Part shown: positions 55,429 through 64,000 of the stretch, one piece after another
How positions within the stretch are numbered: the stretch's first letter is position 1
How the letters are laid out: every line of letters starts with the position of its first letter
Assembly (NCBI RefSeq): GCF_027359395.1
Contig: NZ_CP114778.1
Span: forward strand, 1,178,001 to 1,242,000
Direction of reading: 5' to 3'
Origin: Prochlorococcus marinus str. MIT 1013
Lineage (GTDB): Bacteria; Cyanobacteriota; Cyanobacteriia; PCC-6307; Cyanobiaceae
DNA length: 64,000 bases
Made by a program: the position numbers and the translations under genes
The notes under the pieces: generated by a model
Database searches by the model: none
The model's input: only the letters and a program-made list of their open reading frames with translations
What the model was told of the DNA's origin: nothing

Positions 55429-56941
55429 AGACAGGAATATTCAAATGTCTACCTTTAGATTCCATTAGTTGTCTAACAACCATCATGGCTGATTGGCTTA
55501 CGCCAGCTGTACCTTCACCGGGATAAATCGAATCCCCACAAAGCCAAAAGCCTCTAAGAGGGGTTCTACTTGACAAGCCAAAAGGGCCAAATTGATCTGG
55601 ATGTTGACCGAGCCCTCCGACTATTCCACGAGGGCGTCCTGTCCACCTTTCAAAGCTTCTTGGGGTTGAAAGTTCTTGATGATCCCAACTCGTCTCGAGC
55701 AAATCAAACTTTTTATTTAAAATAGTTCTAATCTTTTTTGCGAAAATATTTTTTTTCCTTGCATAGGATTGACTATCTAGATTAGACCATTGATCAATAT
55801 CAACAAATACACTTGCAATTAAAGTAGCCATGCCAGCTGGTGCACGCTGATCATCTTCCATACTTATTGAAATAAATAAAGAGCCAAAAATCTCATCGAA
55901 TATTTGAATATGCCCTGGACAATCAACTGGCAAGTCAGAACGAGGGAGAGCCCCGTAAAATACAAGGGCACCACTGGGCTTGGGTAGTTTTTTTATACTT
56001 TCACGATATGTTGTGGGTAAACCTCCATCAATAGGAATTAAATCTAAAAGAGATTGAGGAGGCAAGCTAAAAACAATATCTGATGCTTTCAGCTGTATCA
56101 AATTCTTTCTACTATCAATTACATTAACATCAAAAATATTTGAATTTTTTTTACTTACTATTTTGGTCACTCTATGCCCAATCAAAAGGCTTCCACCATC
56201 TCTCAAGAAACTATCTTTCAACAAATCGCTAAGAATTTGCATTGATCCATGAAGATGCCATAGGCCTCTTGGGGATTGGGCCATTTGAAGAACAGTTGCA
56301 CCGTATAAAGCTGCCGTTCTACTTGCTGGCTCTTGAGAATAAAGTTTTAATTGAAGGTCTAGAAAACTACGTAGACGTCTATCTTTATGACAACCAGTTA
56401 TAGTAAGCAAGTCTGCAATAGTCAACTTACTCAAAAAACCTGTTAAAAGATTTGAAGGACGTATGGCTCTAATTAATTGACTTAAATCCCAAAAATTTCT
56501 TACCGGAAGTATCGGATCTCTTTCGACAAAGCCCCAGTTACTTTCGTGAATTTTAGAACATAATGACCAGAAGATCTCACTCCCGGGAAACTGTTCTTGT
56601 CTTTCTTTCTGCCATCTCCATGGATCATGCCAAAGATTAATTGGCCTACTTCCATCACCTAAAACAACTGAACATCCAGGATCTAAAATTTTTGCATCAG
56701 GTAACGGAATATCTAAATAATTAAATAAACGATGATGGATTCCTCCACTCTCAAGGCCTGCAACTTGGGTAGCGCCTACATCAAAAGTATAAGAACCTCT
56801 TTTAAAAGTTCCTGCACAACCACCTAATTGACTATGTGATTCGATCAAAGTTACCTGATAACCCTCTTTAGAGAGGAGAGCAGCACCTGTTAAGCCAGCT
56901 ATCCCTCCCCCAACAACAATGATAGATTCTTCAGACATCAA
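55421..56941 (-). CDS. crtD: Carotenoid desaturase/isomerase family oxidoreductase, CrtD-like
   Basis: The 506-residue protein has the FAD motif IIVVGGGIAGLTGAAL, GGCAGTFKRGSYTFDVGAT and the C-terminal GTAGVSQSAMMVVRQ, the pattern of CrtI/CrtO/CrtH-type proteins. GLWHLHGSMQILSDLL and LPKPSGALVFYG favour the C-3',4' desaturase (CrtD) branch over the CrtH isomerase, but I am not certain. It acts on carotenoids in the membrane. Confidence 0.75.
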   Translation of the reverse strand: MMSEESIIVVGGGIAGLTGAALLSKEGYQVTLIESHSQLGGCAGTFKRGSYTFDVGATQVAGLESGGIHHRLFNYLDIPLPDAKILDPGCSVVLGDGSRPINLWHDPWRWQKERQEQFPGSEIFWSLCSKIHESNWGFVERDPILPVRNFWDLSQLIRAIRPSNLLTGFLSKLTIADLLTITGCHKDRRLRSFLDLQLKLYSQEPASRTAALYGATVLQMAQSPRGLWHLHGSMQILSDLLKDSFLRDGGSLLIGHRVTKIVSKKNSNIFDVNVIDSRKNLIQLKASDIVFSLPPQSLLDLIPIDGGLPTTYRESIKKLPKPSGALVFYGALPRSDLPVDCPGHIQIFDEIFGSLFISISMEDDQRAPAGMATLIASVFVDIDQWSNLDSQSYARKKNIFAKKIRTILNKKFDLLETSWDHQELSTPRSFERWTGRPRGIVGGLGQHPDQFGPFGLSSRTPLRGFWLCGDSIYPGEGTAGVSQSAMMVVRQLMESKGRHLNIPVFN

Positions 56942-56966
56942 AAATTATTAAGCGAGAATACAGTGA

Positions 56967-57854
56967 ATGGAGGAATTAATCCAAAAGGCTCTTTTAAGTT
57001 CAAATAAAATAAGCAACAACTCATTAATAGAAAAAATAATTCCGGTAGGCGGAGGTTGTATCCATAAAGCTTGGTGCATTCTTTTCCAAAATGGCAAGAG
57101 AGTTTTTGCCAAATCAAATCATATTGACAATATTAATATGTTTAAGTTCGAACGTGAGTGTCTTTCTGTTCTCACAAAATTTGCCAATAAATCGTATATC
57201 TGCGTTCCTAAAACACTTGATCTCATAAGTTATCAAAATATATCTATACTTTTTTTAGAATGGATAGATCTCAAACAATCCCAACAAAATCTCCTTGGTA
57301 AAGGCTTAGCACTCCTGCATAAATCATCCAGTGAATGCAGTCAAAAAAATTTCGGATGGGAAGAAGAAGGTTTTATAGGTTCTAACAACCAAATAAGAGG
57401 GTGGGACAGTAACTGGGGAGAATTCTTTGTAAATTATCGTCTTAAACCACAACTTATACAAGCAAAAGCATGGGGGGTTAGAGTTGATGATTATGAGGAT
57501 GTTTTAATATATTTAAGCTCATATCTAAATAATCATCACCCAAGGATCTCAATAGTTCATGGTGATCTATGGTCCGGTAATTGTGGAAGTACTAAAAATG
57601 GTTTAGGAAGTCTTTATGACCCTGCGAGTTATTGGGCTGACAGAGAAGTTGATATCTCAATGACTAAATTATTTGGTGGTTTTAATAAAGAATTTTATCA
57701 AGGATACGAAGAGATTTGGCCACTAGATAAATTTTCAAAAGATAGGACTGATATTTATAATCTTTACCATTTGCTTAATCACGCAAATATATTTGGTGGA
57801 TCCTATAAAGAAAATTCACTACAAACGCTAGAAAATCTGAGATCTCGTGCGTAA
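56967..57854 (+). CDS. Fructosamine/ketosamine-3-kinase family protein
   Basis: The 295-residue protein has IIPVGGGCIHKAW, VFAKSNHID, WIDLKQSQ, and IVHGDLWSGNCG followed by YDPASYWADREVDISM, the catalytic loop and DxA/G-type region of the FN3K (aminoglycoside kinase-like) fold. It phosphorylates glycated lysines or small ketosamines in repair. It diverges from crtD-like. Confidence 0.88.
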   Translation: MEELIQKALLSSNKISNNSLIEKIIPVGGGCIHKAWCILFQNGKRVFAKSNHIDNINMFKFERECLSVLTKFANKSYICVPKTLDLISYQNISILFLEWIDLKQSQQNLLGKGLALLHKSSSECSQKNFGWEEEGFIGSNNQIRGWDSNWGEFFVNYRLKPQLIQAKAWGVRVDDYEDVLIYLSSYLNNHHPRISIVHGDLWSGNCGSTKNGLGSLYDPASYWADREVDISMTKLFGGFNKEFYQGYEEIWPLDKFSKDRTDIYNLYHLLNHANIFGGSYKENSLQTLENLRSRA

Positions 57855-57891
57855 CGAAACCTCAGATCTGATGGTCTCTCTCTTATTTAGT

Positions 57892-58260
57892 TTATCCTAA
57901 GTACTCTTTTTTGAGATTTTGAACTTTGTCAAATACAGCTGTTCTTTTTTCACTTGTTGTTAAGTTTTGCCAACTCCATTGGCCTAAAACAACAATTCCA
58001 AGAAGTTCCAGCAAACCAGGAAGAATTGGGAAAAAATTAACTGTATCAATAACAACCTTGATTAGTACTTGAGCTAAAACAACAACGGCAATGATCCCTG
58101 CCGCCTTGCCATACTTACCCATTTGAGTCCAATCAATTTTGCTCAAAGATTCATTAACTTTTCCCATTACGTCACTGTAACGTTCTGAAAAATTAACACC
58201 TTCTGTTTTCCCTGCCTTTGATTCATCTTTAGAATCAGGATTTACATCAGACATGAACAC
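57892..58260 (-). CDS. CAAD-domain membrane protein
   Basis: The 122-residue protein has an acidic soluble N-terminus and two membrane segments (AAGIIAVVVLAQVLIKVV and the FFPILPGLLELLGIVVL region), then WSWQNLTTSEKR. This is the cyanobacterial CAAD/CURT1-type domain, a thylakoid membrane anchor. The start may be the second Met (MSDVNPD). Confidence 0.88.
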   Translation of the reverse strand: MFMSDVNPDSKDESKAGKTEGVNFSERYSDVMGKVNESLSKIDWTQMGKYGKAAGIIAVVVLAQVLIKVVIDTVNFFPILPGLLELLGIVVLGQWSWQNLTTSEKRTAVFDKVQNLKKEYLG

Positions 58261-58352
58261 AAGCTACTAAGCAAATATGGACTGAGCGTATCGAATTAAT
58301 TTAATAAATGCCATAGGCTGAATAGAGATAAGTCCGAACCAAAATAGAGAGG

Positions 58353-58889
58353 ATGCCGAATCAAATCATTTTTTTCATGAAAATCCCAAAATATATAGAA
58401 TTCCATAACGAAACGAATTATGTTCTCTCTAGATTTTTAAAGGCAGCAGAGCCAGAGGAAGGCTGCTGTATATTAATTGGCAAAACCAACAGCTCAGCTA
58501 AAGATCACAAAAAACATATTTGGGAGATAACTCACATCTGGAATTGTCGAAATATTTGGGGAGAACAAGAATCGAAATTAATTGATCAAAAAATAAGAGG
58601 ATTTTCTAATCAAAAAGATATGCAATTGTCCAAAAAAAATCGGTTCGAAATAGACACTAAAGATCAAATTGCATCTCAAAAATGGGCAAGAAAAAATGAT
58701 CTAGAAGTTTTATGCTGTGCTCACTCTCATCCTACGGGTGAAAACAAACCTTCGAAAATGGATCTATTCTTACACCAATCGCCTGGTCTTATGGTTATCT
58801 CAAATAAAGATGGAGATTTAAAAGCATGGTGGGTCAAAAATAAATTAAACTTTCAGAGCGTGAAAATTGAAATTTTTTCTTTAACGTAA
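58353..58889 (+). CDS. M67-family JAMM metallopeptidase
   Basis: The 178-residue protein has a Glu in EPEEGCCILIG and the zinc motif HSHPTGENKPSKMD (HxHPx7SxxD), complete for a JAMM/MPN+ peptidase. Bacterial M67 proteins remove the tail from sulfur-carrier or ubiquitin-like proteins. The next gene, 23 bp on, encodes the matching E1-like enzyme. Confidence 0.88.
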   Translation: MPNQIIFFMKIPKYIEFHNETNYVLSRFLKAAEPEEGCCILIGKTNSSAKDHKKHIWEITHIWNCRNIWGEQESKLIDQKIRGFSNQKDMQLSKKNRFEIDTKDQIASQKWARKNDLEVLCCAHSHPTGENKPSKMDLFLHQSPGLMVISNKDGDLKAWWVKNKLNFQSVKIEIFSLT

Positions 58890-58912
58890 ATCAATCAGGA
58901 AAGGTTTGATTA

Positions 58913-60061
58913 ATGGAGCAAAGCCAGAATGAAACAAATTTAAGTTCTGAAGAAATTGCTAGGTATGCAAGACACATAAGTCTTCCTGAAATAGGTATTA
59001 AAGGCCAAGAGAAATTAAAGACAGGCTCAGTTGCTTGCATTGGAACAGGAGGACTAGGATCTCCACTTTTAATTTATCTTGCAGCAGCTGGAATTGGGCG
59101 TATCGGAATAGTTGATTTTGATGTCGTTGAATACTCAAACTTACAAAGGCAAATCATTCATACAACAAATTCAATAGGTCTATTAAAAACAGATTCTGCC
59201 AAGCAACAAATACTTAAAATAAATCCTTCTTGCCGAGTTGACTTATTCAATCAAAAGCTAACAAGTAGTAATGCTTTGGAAATACTTAGGAGTTATGATG
59301 TGATATGTGATTGTTCAGACAATTTCCCAACGCGATACTTAATTAATGATGCTTGTCTAATACTTAAAAAACCTAATATATATGGTTCAATTGCAAGATT
59401 TGAAGGTCAAGTAAGTGTATTTAATCTGAAAAAAGATAGCCCTAACTATCGAGACCTTATCCCAACACCTCCTCCACAAGAATTAATTCCATCATGCTCT
59501 CAAGCAGGCGTAATGGGAATTCTTCCAGGAATTATTGGTACAATTCAAGCAGCAGAAGCTATCAAGATAATAACAAATATTGGTTATCCACTTAACGGTA
59601 GGCTCCTAATTTTTAATGCATTACAGATGAGATTTAAAGAGCTAACATTGAAATCAAAGAAAGAAAATAGAAATATAAATAAACTAATAGATTATCAAAG
59701 TTTCTGTTCAGAGGTCACGGTTAAAAATGAGGTGGCTTGTGATATACAAGGTATTTCAACTAAGGAATTAAAAATACTCCTTAGCCAATCATCAAAAGAA
59801 ATACTCTTAATAGATGTTCGCGATCAAAATGAATACAATCAATGTTCAATTAAAGGTTCAAAGCTTATCCCTCTTAGCACTATTGAAAGTGGGGAAGCCA
59901 TTAATGAAATAAAAATCCTTACCGCAAAAAAAAATCTTTATGTATTTTGTAAAAGTGGAAAAAGATCATTACGTGCATTAAAGCATTTAAACAAATTTGG
60001 AATAAGAGGTATTAATATCGAAGGAGGTATTGAAGCATGGAATAAAGCAACAATTAATTAG
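58913..60061 (+). CDS. moeB: E1-like adenylyltransferase with rhodanese domain (MoeB/ThiF type)
   Basis: The 382-residue protein has the ATP motif CIGTGGLGSPLL, the RQIIHT and SDNFPTRYLIND segments and CSQAGVMGILPGIIG. Its C-terminal rhodanese domain (LIDVRDQNEY, active Cys in VFCKSGKRS) supplies sulfur. It activates the C-terminus of MoaD/ThiS-type carriers. None of these carriers is in the window. Confidence 0.92.
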   Translation: MEQSQNETNLSSEEIARYARHISLPEIGIKGQEKLKTGSVACIGTGGLGSPLLIYLAAAGIGRIGIVDFDVVEYSNLQRQIIHTTNSIGLLKTDSAKQQILKINPSCRVDLFNQKLTSSNALEILRSYDVICDCSDNFPTRYLINDACLILKKPNIYGSIARFEGQVSVFNLKKDSPNYRDLIPTPPPQELIPSCSQAGVMGILPGIIGTIQAAEAIKIITNIGYPLNGRLLIFNALQMRFKELTLKSKKENRNINKLIDYQSFCSEVTVKNEVACDIQGISTKELKILLSQSSKEILLIDVRDQNEYNQCSIKGSKLIPLSTIESGEAINEIKILTAKKNLYVFCKSGKRSLRALKHLNKFGIRGINIEGGIEAWNKATIN

Positions 60062-60063
60062 AG

Positions 60064-61215
60064 TTAATAATCAACTCCCCTTTTCAAATCAACTCCTTTT
60101 TCTGCATAGTGTTTGTGACACACCATCTCAGAATGAACACTTGCTAAATCAAAATATATGGGTTGATGTTTACATCTTCCTGTGATAATCACTTCTGTCT
60201 CTGATGGTTTGCGTAGCAATGTTTGAACAATTGGCTCGACTGGTAGGAGTTCCAAATCAACTGTTGGATTTAACTCATCCAAAATCACAGTCTTATAAAG
60301 ACCACTGGATATAGCTGCCCTTGCAATTTCCCAGGCTCTTTCAGCTTCTATATAATCAATGGGCTTTTGCTGGCCCCTCCAAACAATCGCATCTCTACCA
60401 GATCGAAGATGGTCAACTAGATGAGGGTAGCTTTCTCGAAGAGCTGCAATAGCGGCATCTTCTGTGTAACCACTACCACCCTTAAGCCATTGCAAAATCA
60501 ATACACGATGACTTTTATCCTGGCTAATCCCTCTTCCAATAGCTTGTAAAGCTTTACCCAAAGCGCTGGTAGATTTGCCTTTTCCTTCTCCGGTATATAT
60601 TTCAATCCCACCAATATTGTTCTCAAAAATAATTTCATCGTTATTAATTTCAGGGCGTCTATGAGCTTTCATCTCTGAATGAAGTTCCGCAACTTTAATC
60701 AGAGGGTTTGGTGCAGCTCTTCCCGTAACGATAACTTCCATACCATTTGGTCTTGAAGTTAGAGTCTTAACAACTTCTTCAACAGGTAATAATCCTAAAT
60801 CTAGAACAGGATTCAATTCATCTAGAACAACAACTGAATATAAAGCACTAGCAATGGCACCCTTTGCTATGTCCCATCCTCTTTGAGCTTCTTGATAATC
60901 AAATTTTGTAGATTGGTCGGAGTTAAAAAATTCACCCCTGCCAGTTCTAACTTGATCAATCAGGTGAGGGAATCCTTGTTGTAAAGCGTCTATCGCTGCA
61001 TCTTCGTCATACGAGCGACCAGGCCCTTTCAAGAATCTCAGAAGTAATACTCTTGTTTGTCTTTTCTCACATATGCCAAGGCCTATAGTTCTCAAAACCA
61101 CCCCCAAAGCCGCCTGGCTCTTCCCTTTCCCCTCGCCGTCATAAACATGTAATTGTCCGTGACTACGTTCCTGGCTTTCCGATGCTGTAGTAATTCCTAT
61201 TCCGTTTGATACCAC
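60064..61215 (-). CDS. cobO: Two-domain cob(I)yrinic acid a,c-diamide adenosyltransferase
   Basis: The 383-residue protein is a tandem of two CobO/CobA-type domains, each with a P-loop (DGEGKGKSQAA and TGEGKGKSTSA), a D/E-rich DELNP motif and VTGRA/ITGRC. It adds the adenosyl group in B12 synthesis. The two halves differ enough (R/K and loop changes) to suggest that only one or a shared site is active. The duplication is common in cyanobacteria. Confidence 0.9.
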   Translation of the reverse strand: MVSNGIGITTASESQERSHGQLHVYDGEGKGKSQAALGVVLRTIGLGICEKRQTRVLLLRFLKGPGRSYDEDAAIDALQQGFPHLIDQVRTGRGEFFNSDQSTKFDYQEAQRGWDIAKGAIASALYSVVVLDELNPVLDLGLLPVEEVVKTLTSRPNGMEVIVTGRAAPNPLIKVAELHSEMKAHRRPEINNDEIIFENNIGGIEIYTGEGKGKSTSALGKALQAIGRGISQDKSHRVLILQWLKGGSGYTEDAAIAALRESYPHLVDHLRSGRDAIVWRGQQKPIDYIEAERAWEIARAAISSGLYKTVILDELNPTVDLELLPVEPIVQTLLRKPSETEVIITGRCKHQPIYFDLASVHSEMVCHKHYAEKGVDLKRGVDY

Positions 61216-61348
61216 GATCGAAAATTCTGCTTCTTATGCATGCAACTTAACTTCTTCTTCATTAGACGTCATAGTATGTGCGAAATACATACAAAGATGA
61301 AAGAATGTAGAAATTTCAATTTCATCAAATTAATGATCAATTAAAAAA

Positions 61349-62191
61349 GTGTTTTTTAGTCAACTTGAATCTTTAACCGAATCAGAGCTGAAGCAATTAA
61401 GGTTGTTAAGAGAATTTATTAAAGACATAAATAATGCTTGTGTTGCATTCTCTGGTGGTGTTGATAGTTCTTTAATAGCAACAATAGCGCAAGAACAACT
61501 AGGTTCAAAGGCCTTTGCCGTAACTGGCATCTCTCCTTCGTTGGCTCCATACTTACTTAAGCAAGCACGTCTTCAAGCAAATTGGATTGGCATTCGTCAT
61601 GAAGAATGCCAAACGAATGAAATCAATGAGCCAAATTACTTTAAGAATCCTGAAAATAGATGCTTTGCTTGTAAACAAGAATTGCATAAGCATTTAAATC
61701 AAATTTCAAAAAGATTCAATAATGCTCAGGTGCTCGATGGAGTTAATTATGACGATCTTCACGACTTTCGACCAGGAATTAAAGCATCCAATCACGCAGG
61801 AGTGATATCACCTCTTGCCGAACTGAAAATAGATAAAAAATCAATTCGTTCGATTTCTAAATCATTGGGTTTACCTTGGTGGGATAAACCTGCTCAACCA
61901 TGTTTAGCCTCTCGGATTCCCTTTGGAGAGGAAATAAGTTCGAAAAGGCTTGAGCAAATTGCCTTAGCAGAAGAATGGATTATTAATCAAGGTTTTTCTC
62001 GAGTTCGTGTCAGAAGTCAAGGCCTATCAGCCAGAATCGAATTACCCGCAAATGAAATAGATAAATTTATTCAGCTTATTGAAAGGAGTAAATTAGTTAA
62101 ATATTTTTTATATTTAGGCTTTCATTCAATAAGTCTCGATCTAGAGGGGTTGGTTAGTGGAAAACTCACCAGAGACATAAAAACTACTTAA
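61349..62191 (+). CDS. larE: LarE-type ATP-dependent sacrificial sulfur transferase
   Basis: The 280-residue protein starts at GTG and has the PP-loop AFSGGVDSSL, NRCFACKQELHKHL and the C-terminal PCLASRIPFGEEIS. LarE-type enzymes make the nickel-pincer cofactor from nicotinic acid derivatives and sacrifice a Cys sulfur; the Cys in CFACK is a candidate. No larB or larC is near, so the physiological partner is open. Confidence 0.85.
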   Translation: MFFSQLESLTESELKQLRLLREFIKDINNACVAFSGGVDSSLIATIAQEQLGSKAFAVTGISPSLAPYLLKQARLQANWIGIRHEECQTNEINEPNYFKNPENRCFACKQELHKHLNQISKRFNNAQVLDGVNYDDLHDFRPGIKASNHAGVISPLAELKIDKKSIRSISKSLGLPWWDKPAQPCLASRIPFGEEISSKRLEQIALAEEWIINQGFSRVRVRSQGLSARIELPANEIDKFIQLIERSKLVKYFLYLGFHSISLDLEGLVSGKLTRDIKTT

Positions 62192-62245
62192 AAATAAACT
62201 CTGATAATGAAAGGGTTGTTGATTTACTTTCACCATTAATTTTGA

Positions 62246-62713
62246 TCAAGGCTGGCGATGCAAATTTTGAATTTCTGAAGGTATTTCTCTTGCGATATTT
62301 TTAAATGAGAAGTTCTTAGCCAAAAACTCTTTAAAAAGTAACTTGCAAGCTTTTTCAGGCATCGTATGATCTCCACACGTGAATACATCTATAGCGGCAT
62401 AACCAATCTCTGGCCAAGTATGTATTGAGATATGAGATTCAGCCAATAAAGCTAACCCCGTAACTCCCTGAGGCTTAAAACCATGTGTTACCAAATTTAT
62501 AAGCGTTGCACCGGAAATTTTAGCTGATGATGTGATAGTTGTCCTTATAAAAGCTTCATCATTAAGCTTCGCATGATCACATTGATAAAGTTCAAGTATG
62601 CAGTGCCTGCCAATATTCTCACGAGAATTTGTATGTAAGGTTTCTATGTCATTCGACTTGCAAGAGCCATGCCATCCAGGATTTGGATGTAATTCTGTAA
62701 AAAAAGGTTCCAT
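62246..62713 (-). CDS. speD: S-adenosylmethionine decarboxylase proenzyme
   Basis: The 155-residue protein has [20 protein letters not shown] with the ES self-cleavage site that makes the pyruvoyl group, and [14 protein letters not shown]. This is the short bacterial type. The N-terminal ~20 residues before HPNPGWHG are an extension. It gives decarboxylated SAM for spermidine. Confidence 0.92.
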   Translation of the reverse strand: MEPFFTELHPNPGWHGSCKSNDIETLHTNSRENIGRHCILELYQCDHAKLNDEAFIRTTITSSAKISGATLINLVTHGFKPQGVTGLALLAESHISIHTWPEIGYAAIDVFTCGDHTMPEKACKLLFKEFLAKNFSFKNIAREIPSEIQNLHRQP

Positions 62714-62754
62714 ATCTATTTAAAAAGCATTCCCACAATAACCGACCAATAGTT

Positions 62755-63855
62755 TCAACAAAAGGAATCTAATTGCATTAATTGCGAGTTTCTTACCCAT
62801 TCACCTTCAAATGATTCCAGATGTGTTGCACTTATTAAACATTGATGTTTTTGACCGACAGCATCTAAAAGCAATAATTGTCGTTTAGGATCCAGTTCAG
62901 CCAAAACATCATCTAAAAGCAATATTGGAGATTTACCATACAAAGATTTGATTAACTCTAATTCCGCCAATTTCAAGGCCAAAACAATAGTTCTCTGTTG
63001 TCCAGCAGAACCAAAACGTCTAGCATCCACTCCATTTAATAAAAACTGAACATCATCACGATGAGGACCTACTCGACAATTACCCGTTATCTCTTCCTCA
63101 GATCTAATTTCTAAAAGTTGACGTTCAATACTCTCCCTCCAAAGTCTTTCACTTTCTTCACCCTCGAGTTTGCTACCAGGCAAATATAGAATATTTAGTT
63201 TTTCCTTACTGTTGCTTAAATGTTGTTGCCAACTTGCAGCAATAGGAAGTAGACGATTTAATATACGCCTCCTTCTTCGATGAATTCTTGTACTCACCAA
63301 GGCCATCTGCATATCAAAAGAATCTAATAAAATATTTTGATCCTTGTTCGATTCAAGATTTAAGTTACGCCATAGCTGACTTCTTTGTCTAAGCAATCTA
63401 GAAAACCTTCCCATTAAATCAGAATATATAGGCTCGAGTTGTTGAACGATTCTATCCAGCCAATTTCTTCTTAGAGATGGTTCCCCCCGAATTAATTCTA
63501 GATCAAGTGCGCTAAACCCTACACTTCTCATAGGCCCAATCAAATCAATTTGACGAGTTAAAAGTTTTTCATTTTTGTAGGCTTTTCTGCCACCTTTTCT
63601 ATTTATTTCTAAAGAAAGTTTTTGATCATCTTCAATCGTCGCAGTTAAACAAGCTTTATCTTGATCCCAATAAATCAAATCCTGATTTCGGTTTGATCGA
63701 TGAGAACGTAAACTAGATAAGAGCTCTACAGATTCAAGTAGATTAGATTTCCCAATTCCATTTGGCCCTATTACTATCAAACGATTTTCAGTAAACTCAA
63801 CCTGAAAACGTTGATAATTTCGAAAATAATTAAGTTCTAACTGGTGAAGTTGGAT
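62755..63855 (-). CDS. recF: DNA repair/recombination protein RecF, apparent ATC start
   Basis: The 366-codon frame carries [12 protein letters not shown] (Walker A), the signature [19 protein letters not shown] and [15 protein letters not shown] (Walker B), full RecF. The stretch before the P-loop ([16 protein letters not shown]) is the usual N-terminus. There, ATC 63855 stands where Met is expected and an in-frame TAA lies two codons further up. The only standard start is TTG 63780, which would remove the first 25 residues. The true start is uncertain. Confidence 0.85.
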   Translation of the reverse strand: MQLHQLELNYFRNYQRFQVEFTENRLIVIGPNGIGKSNLLESVELLSSLRSHRSNRNQDLIYWDQDKACLTATIEDDQKLSLEINRKGGRKAYKNEKLLTRQIDLIGPMRSVGFSALDLELIRGEPSLRRNWLDRIVQQLEPIYSDLMGRFSRLLRQRSQLWRNLNLESNKDQNILLDSFDMQMALVSTRIHRRRRRILNRLLPIAASWQQHLSNSKEKLNILYLPGSKLEGEESERLWRESIERQLLEIRSEEEITGNCRVGPHRDDVQFLLNGVDARRFGSAGQQRTIVLALKLAELELIKSLYGKSPILLLDDVLAELDPKRQLLLLDAVGQKHQCLISATHLESFEGEWVRNSQLMQLDSFC

Positions 63856-63934
63856 GTTTCTTTATGGGATTTGTATGTAAGCTAATTTTAATAAGGTCTC
63901 AGTATTTGGCCTTTTTTAATAACAACCCTTTATT

Positions 63935-64000
63935 GGGCATGTAGCTCAGTTGGATAGAGCATCAGATTCCGGTTCTGAGAGTCGGGGGTTCGAGTCCCTC
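63935..64000 (+). tRNA. tRNA-Arg(CCG), cut by the window end
   Basis: GGGCATG acceptor start, D-loop AGTTGGATAGA, anticodon loop TTCCGGT giving CCG, and T-arm GGGGGTTCGAGTCCC. The last ~8 bases lie beyond the window. Confidence 0.92.

Noticed and set aside
57834-57882. Terminator between the fructosamine-kinase-like gene and the CAAD gene
   Set aside because: ATCTGAG/CTCAGAT can pair, but there is no T-run after it and the stem is only seven pairs.

Overview
The window looks like a chromosome segment of a picocyanobacterium, most likely a low-GC, low-light-type Prochlorococcus. The evidence is the AT-rich sequence, cyanobacterium-specific genes (ndhN, ldpA, a CAAD-domain protein, a CrtD-like carotenoid oxidoreductase, a DUF2839 protein), the cyanobacterial order of the ribosomal super-operon, and a small RNA with the Yfr2 signature. 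The exact strain cannot be fixed from the sequence alone.

Two very different halves meet at an intact tRNA-Ser(GCU) gene (30098-30186, minus strand). The right half (30.2-64 kb) is an ordinary core genome. It holds alr, an HNH nuclease, prfA-rpmE-rpsI-rplM-truA-rplQ-rpoA-rpsK-rpsM-rpmJ-adk-secY and the large ribosomal block up to rplC (all minus strand). After that come ndhN, ldpA, tRNA-Gln, a HAD protein, recA, tyrA, crtD-like, a fructosamine-kinase-like gene, a JAMM/MoeB pair, a two-domain corrinoid adenosyltransferase, larE, speD, recF and the start of tRNA-Arg(CCG). Points of note are a terminator-like leader ahead of rplC, a LexA-type box ahead of recA, and a recF that appears to lack a standard start codon.

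The left half (about 1.5-30.1 kb) is a genomic island built from repeated cassettes. Seven intact genes and one relic share a short promoter with a -10-like box about 28 nt before the start codon. They also share an N-terminal tag (ESSDK...TFxVPF) and a run of nearly identical 34-residue TPR units, but their C-terminal or neighbouring domains differ: two GT9-type glycosyltransferases, two 2-oxoglutarate/Fe(II) oxygenases, an alpha/beta-hydrolase fold, a Cys-His-Asp papain-like candidate, and two TPR-only proteins. Freestanding neighbours add three more oxygenases, two class I methyltransferases, a SET-domain methyltransferase and a DUF6165 protein. I read this as a modular TPR-scaffolded modification arsenal; its substrates are unknown.

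The island also carries at least six degenerate copies of the 3' end of tRNA-Ser with about 200 bp of its downstream flank (near 9.18, 15.96, 20.25, 20.79, 22.17 and 27.53 kb). This is the pattern left when elements integrate repeatedly at the 3' end of one tRNA gene. Tycheposons, the tRNA-targeting elements known from Prochlorococcus, are the obvious comparison. No integrase is present in the window. The only mobility-gene trace is an AlpA-like remnant at 18.3 kb. Fragments of a small ribbon-helix-helix-like gene lie directly ahead of several TPR cassettes and appear to travel with them. The island also holds a Yfr2-family RNA, a Yfr1-like core, an unassigned structured RNA candidate with terminator at 22.9 kb, and several broken small genes.

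At the far left edge is a gene for a very repetitive Lys/Ala/Glu-rich helical protein with a C-terminal membrane anchor.
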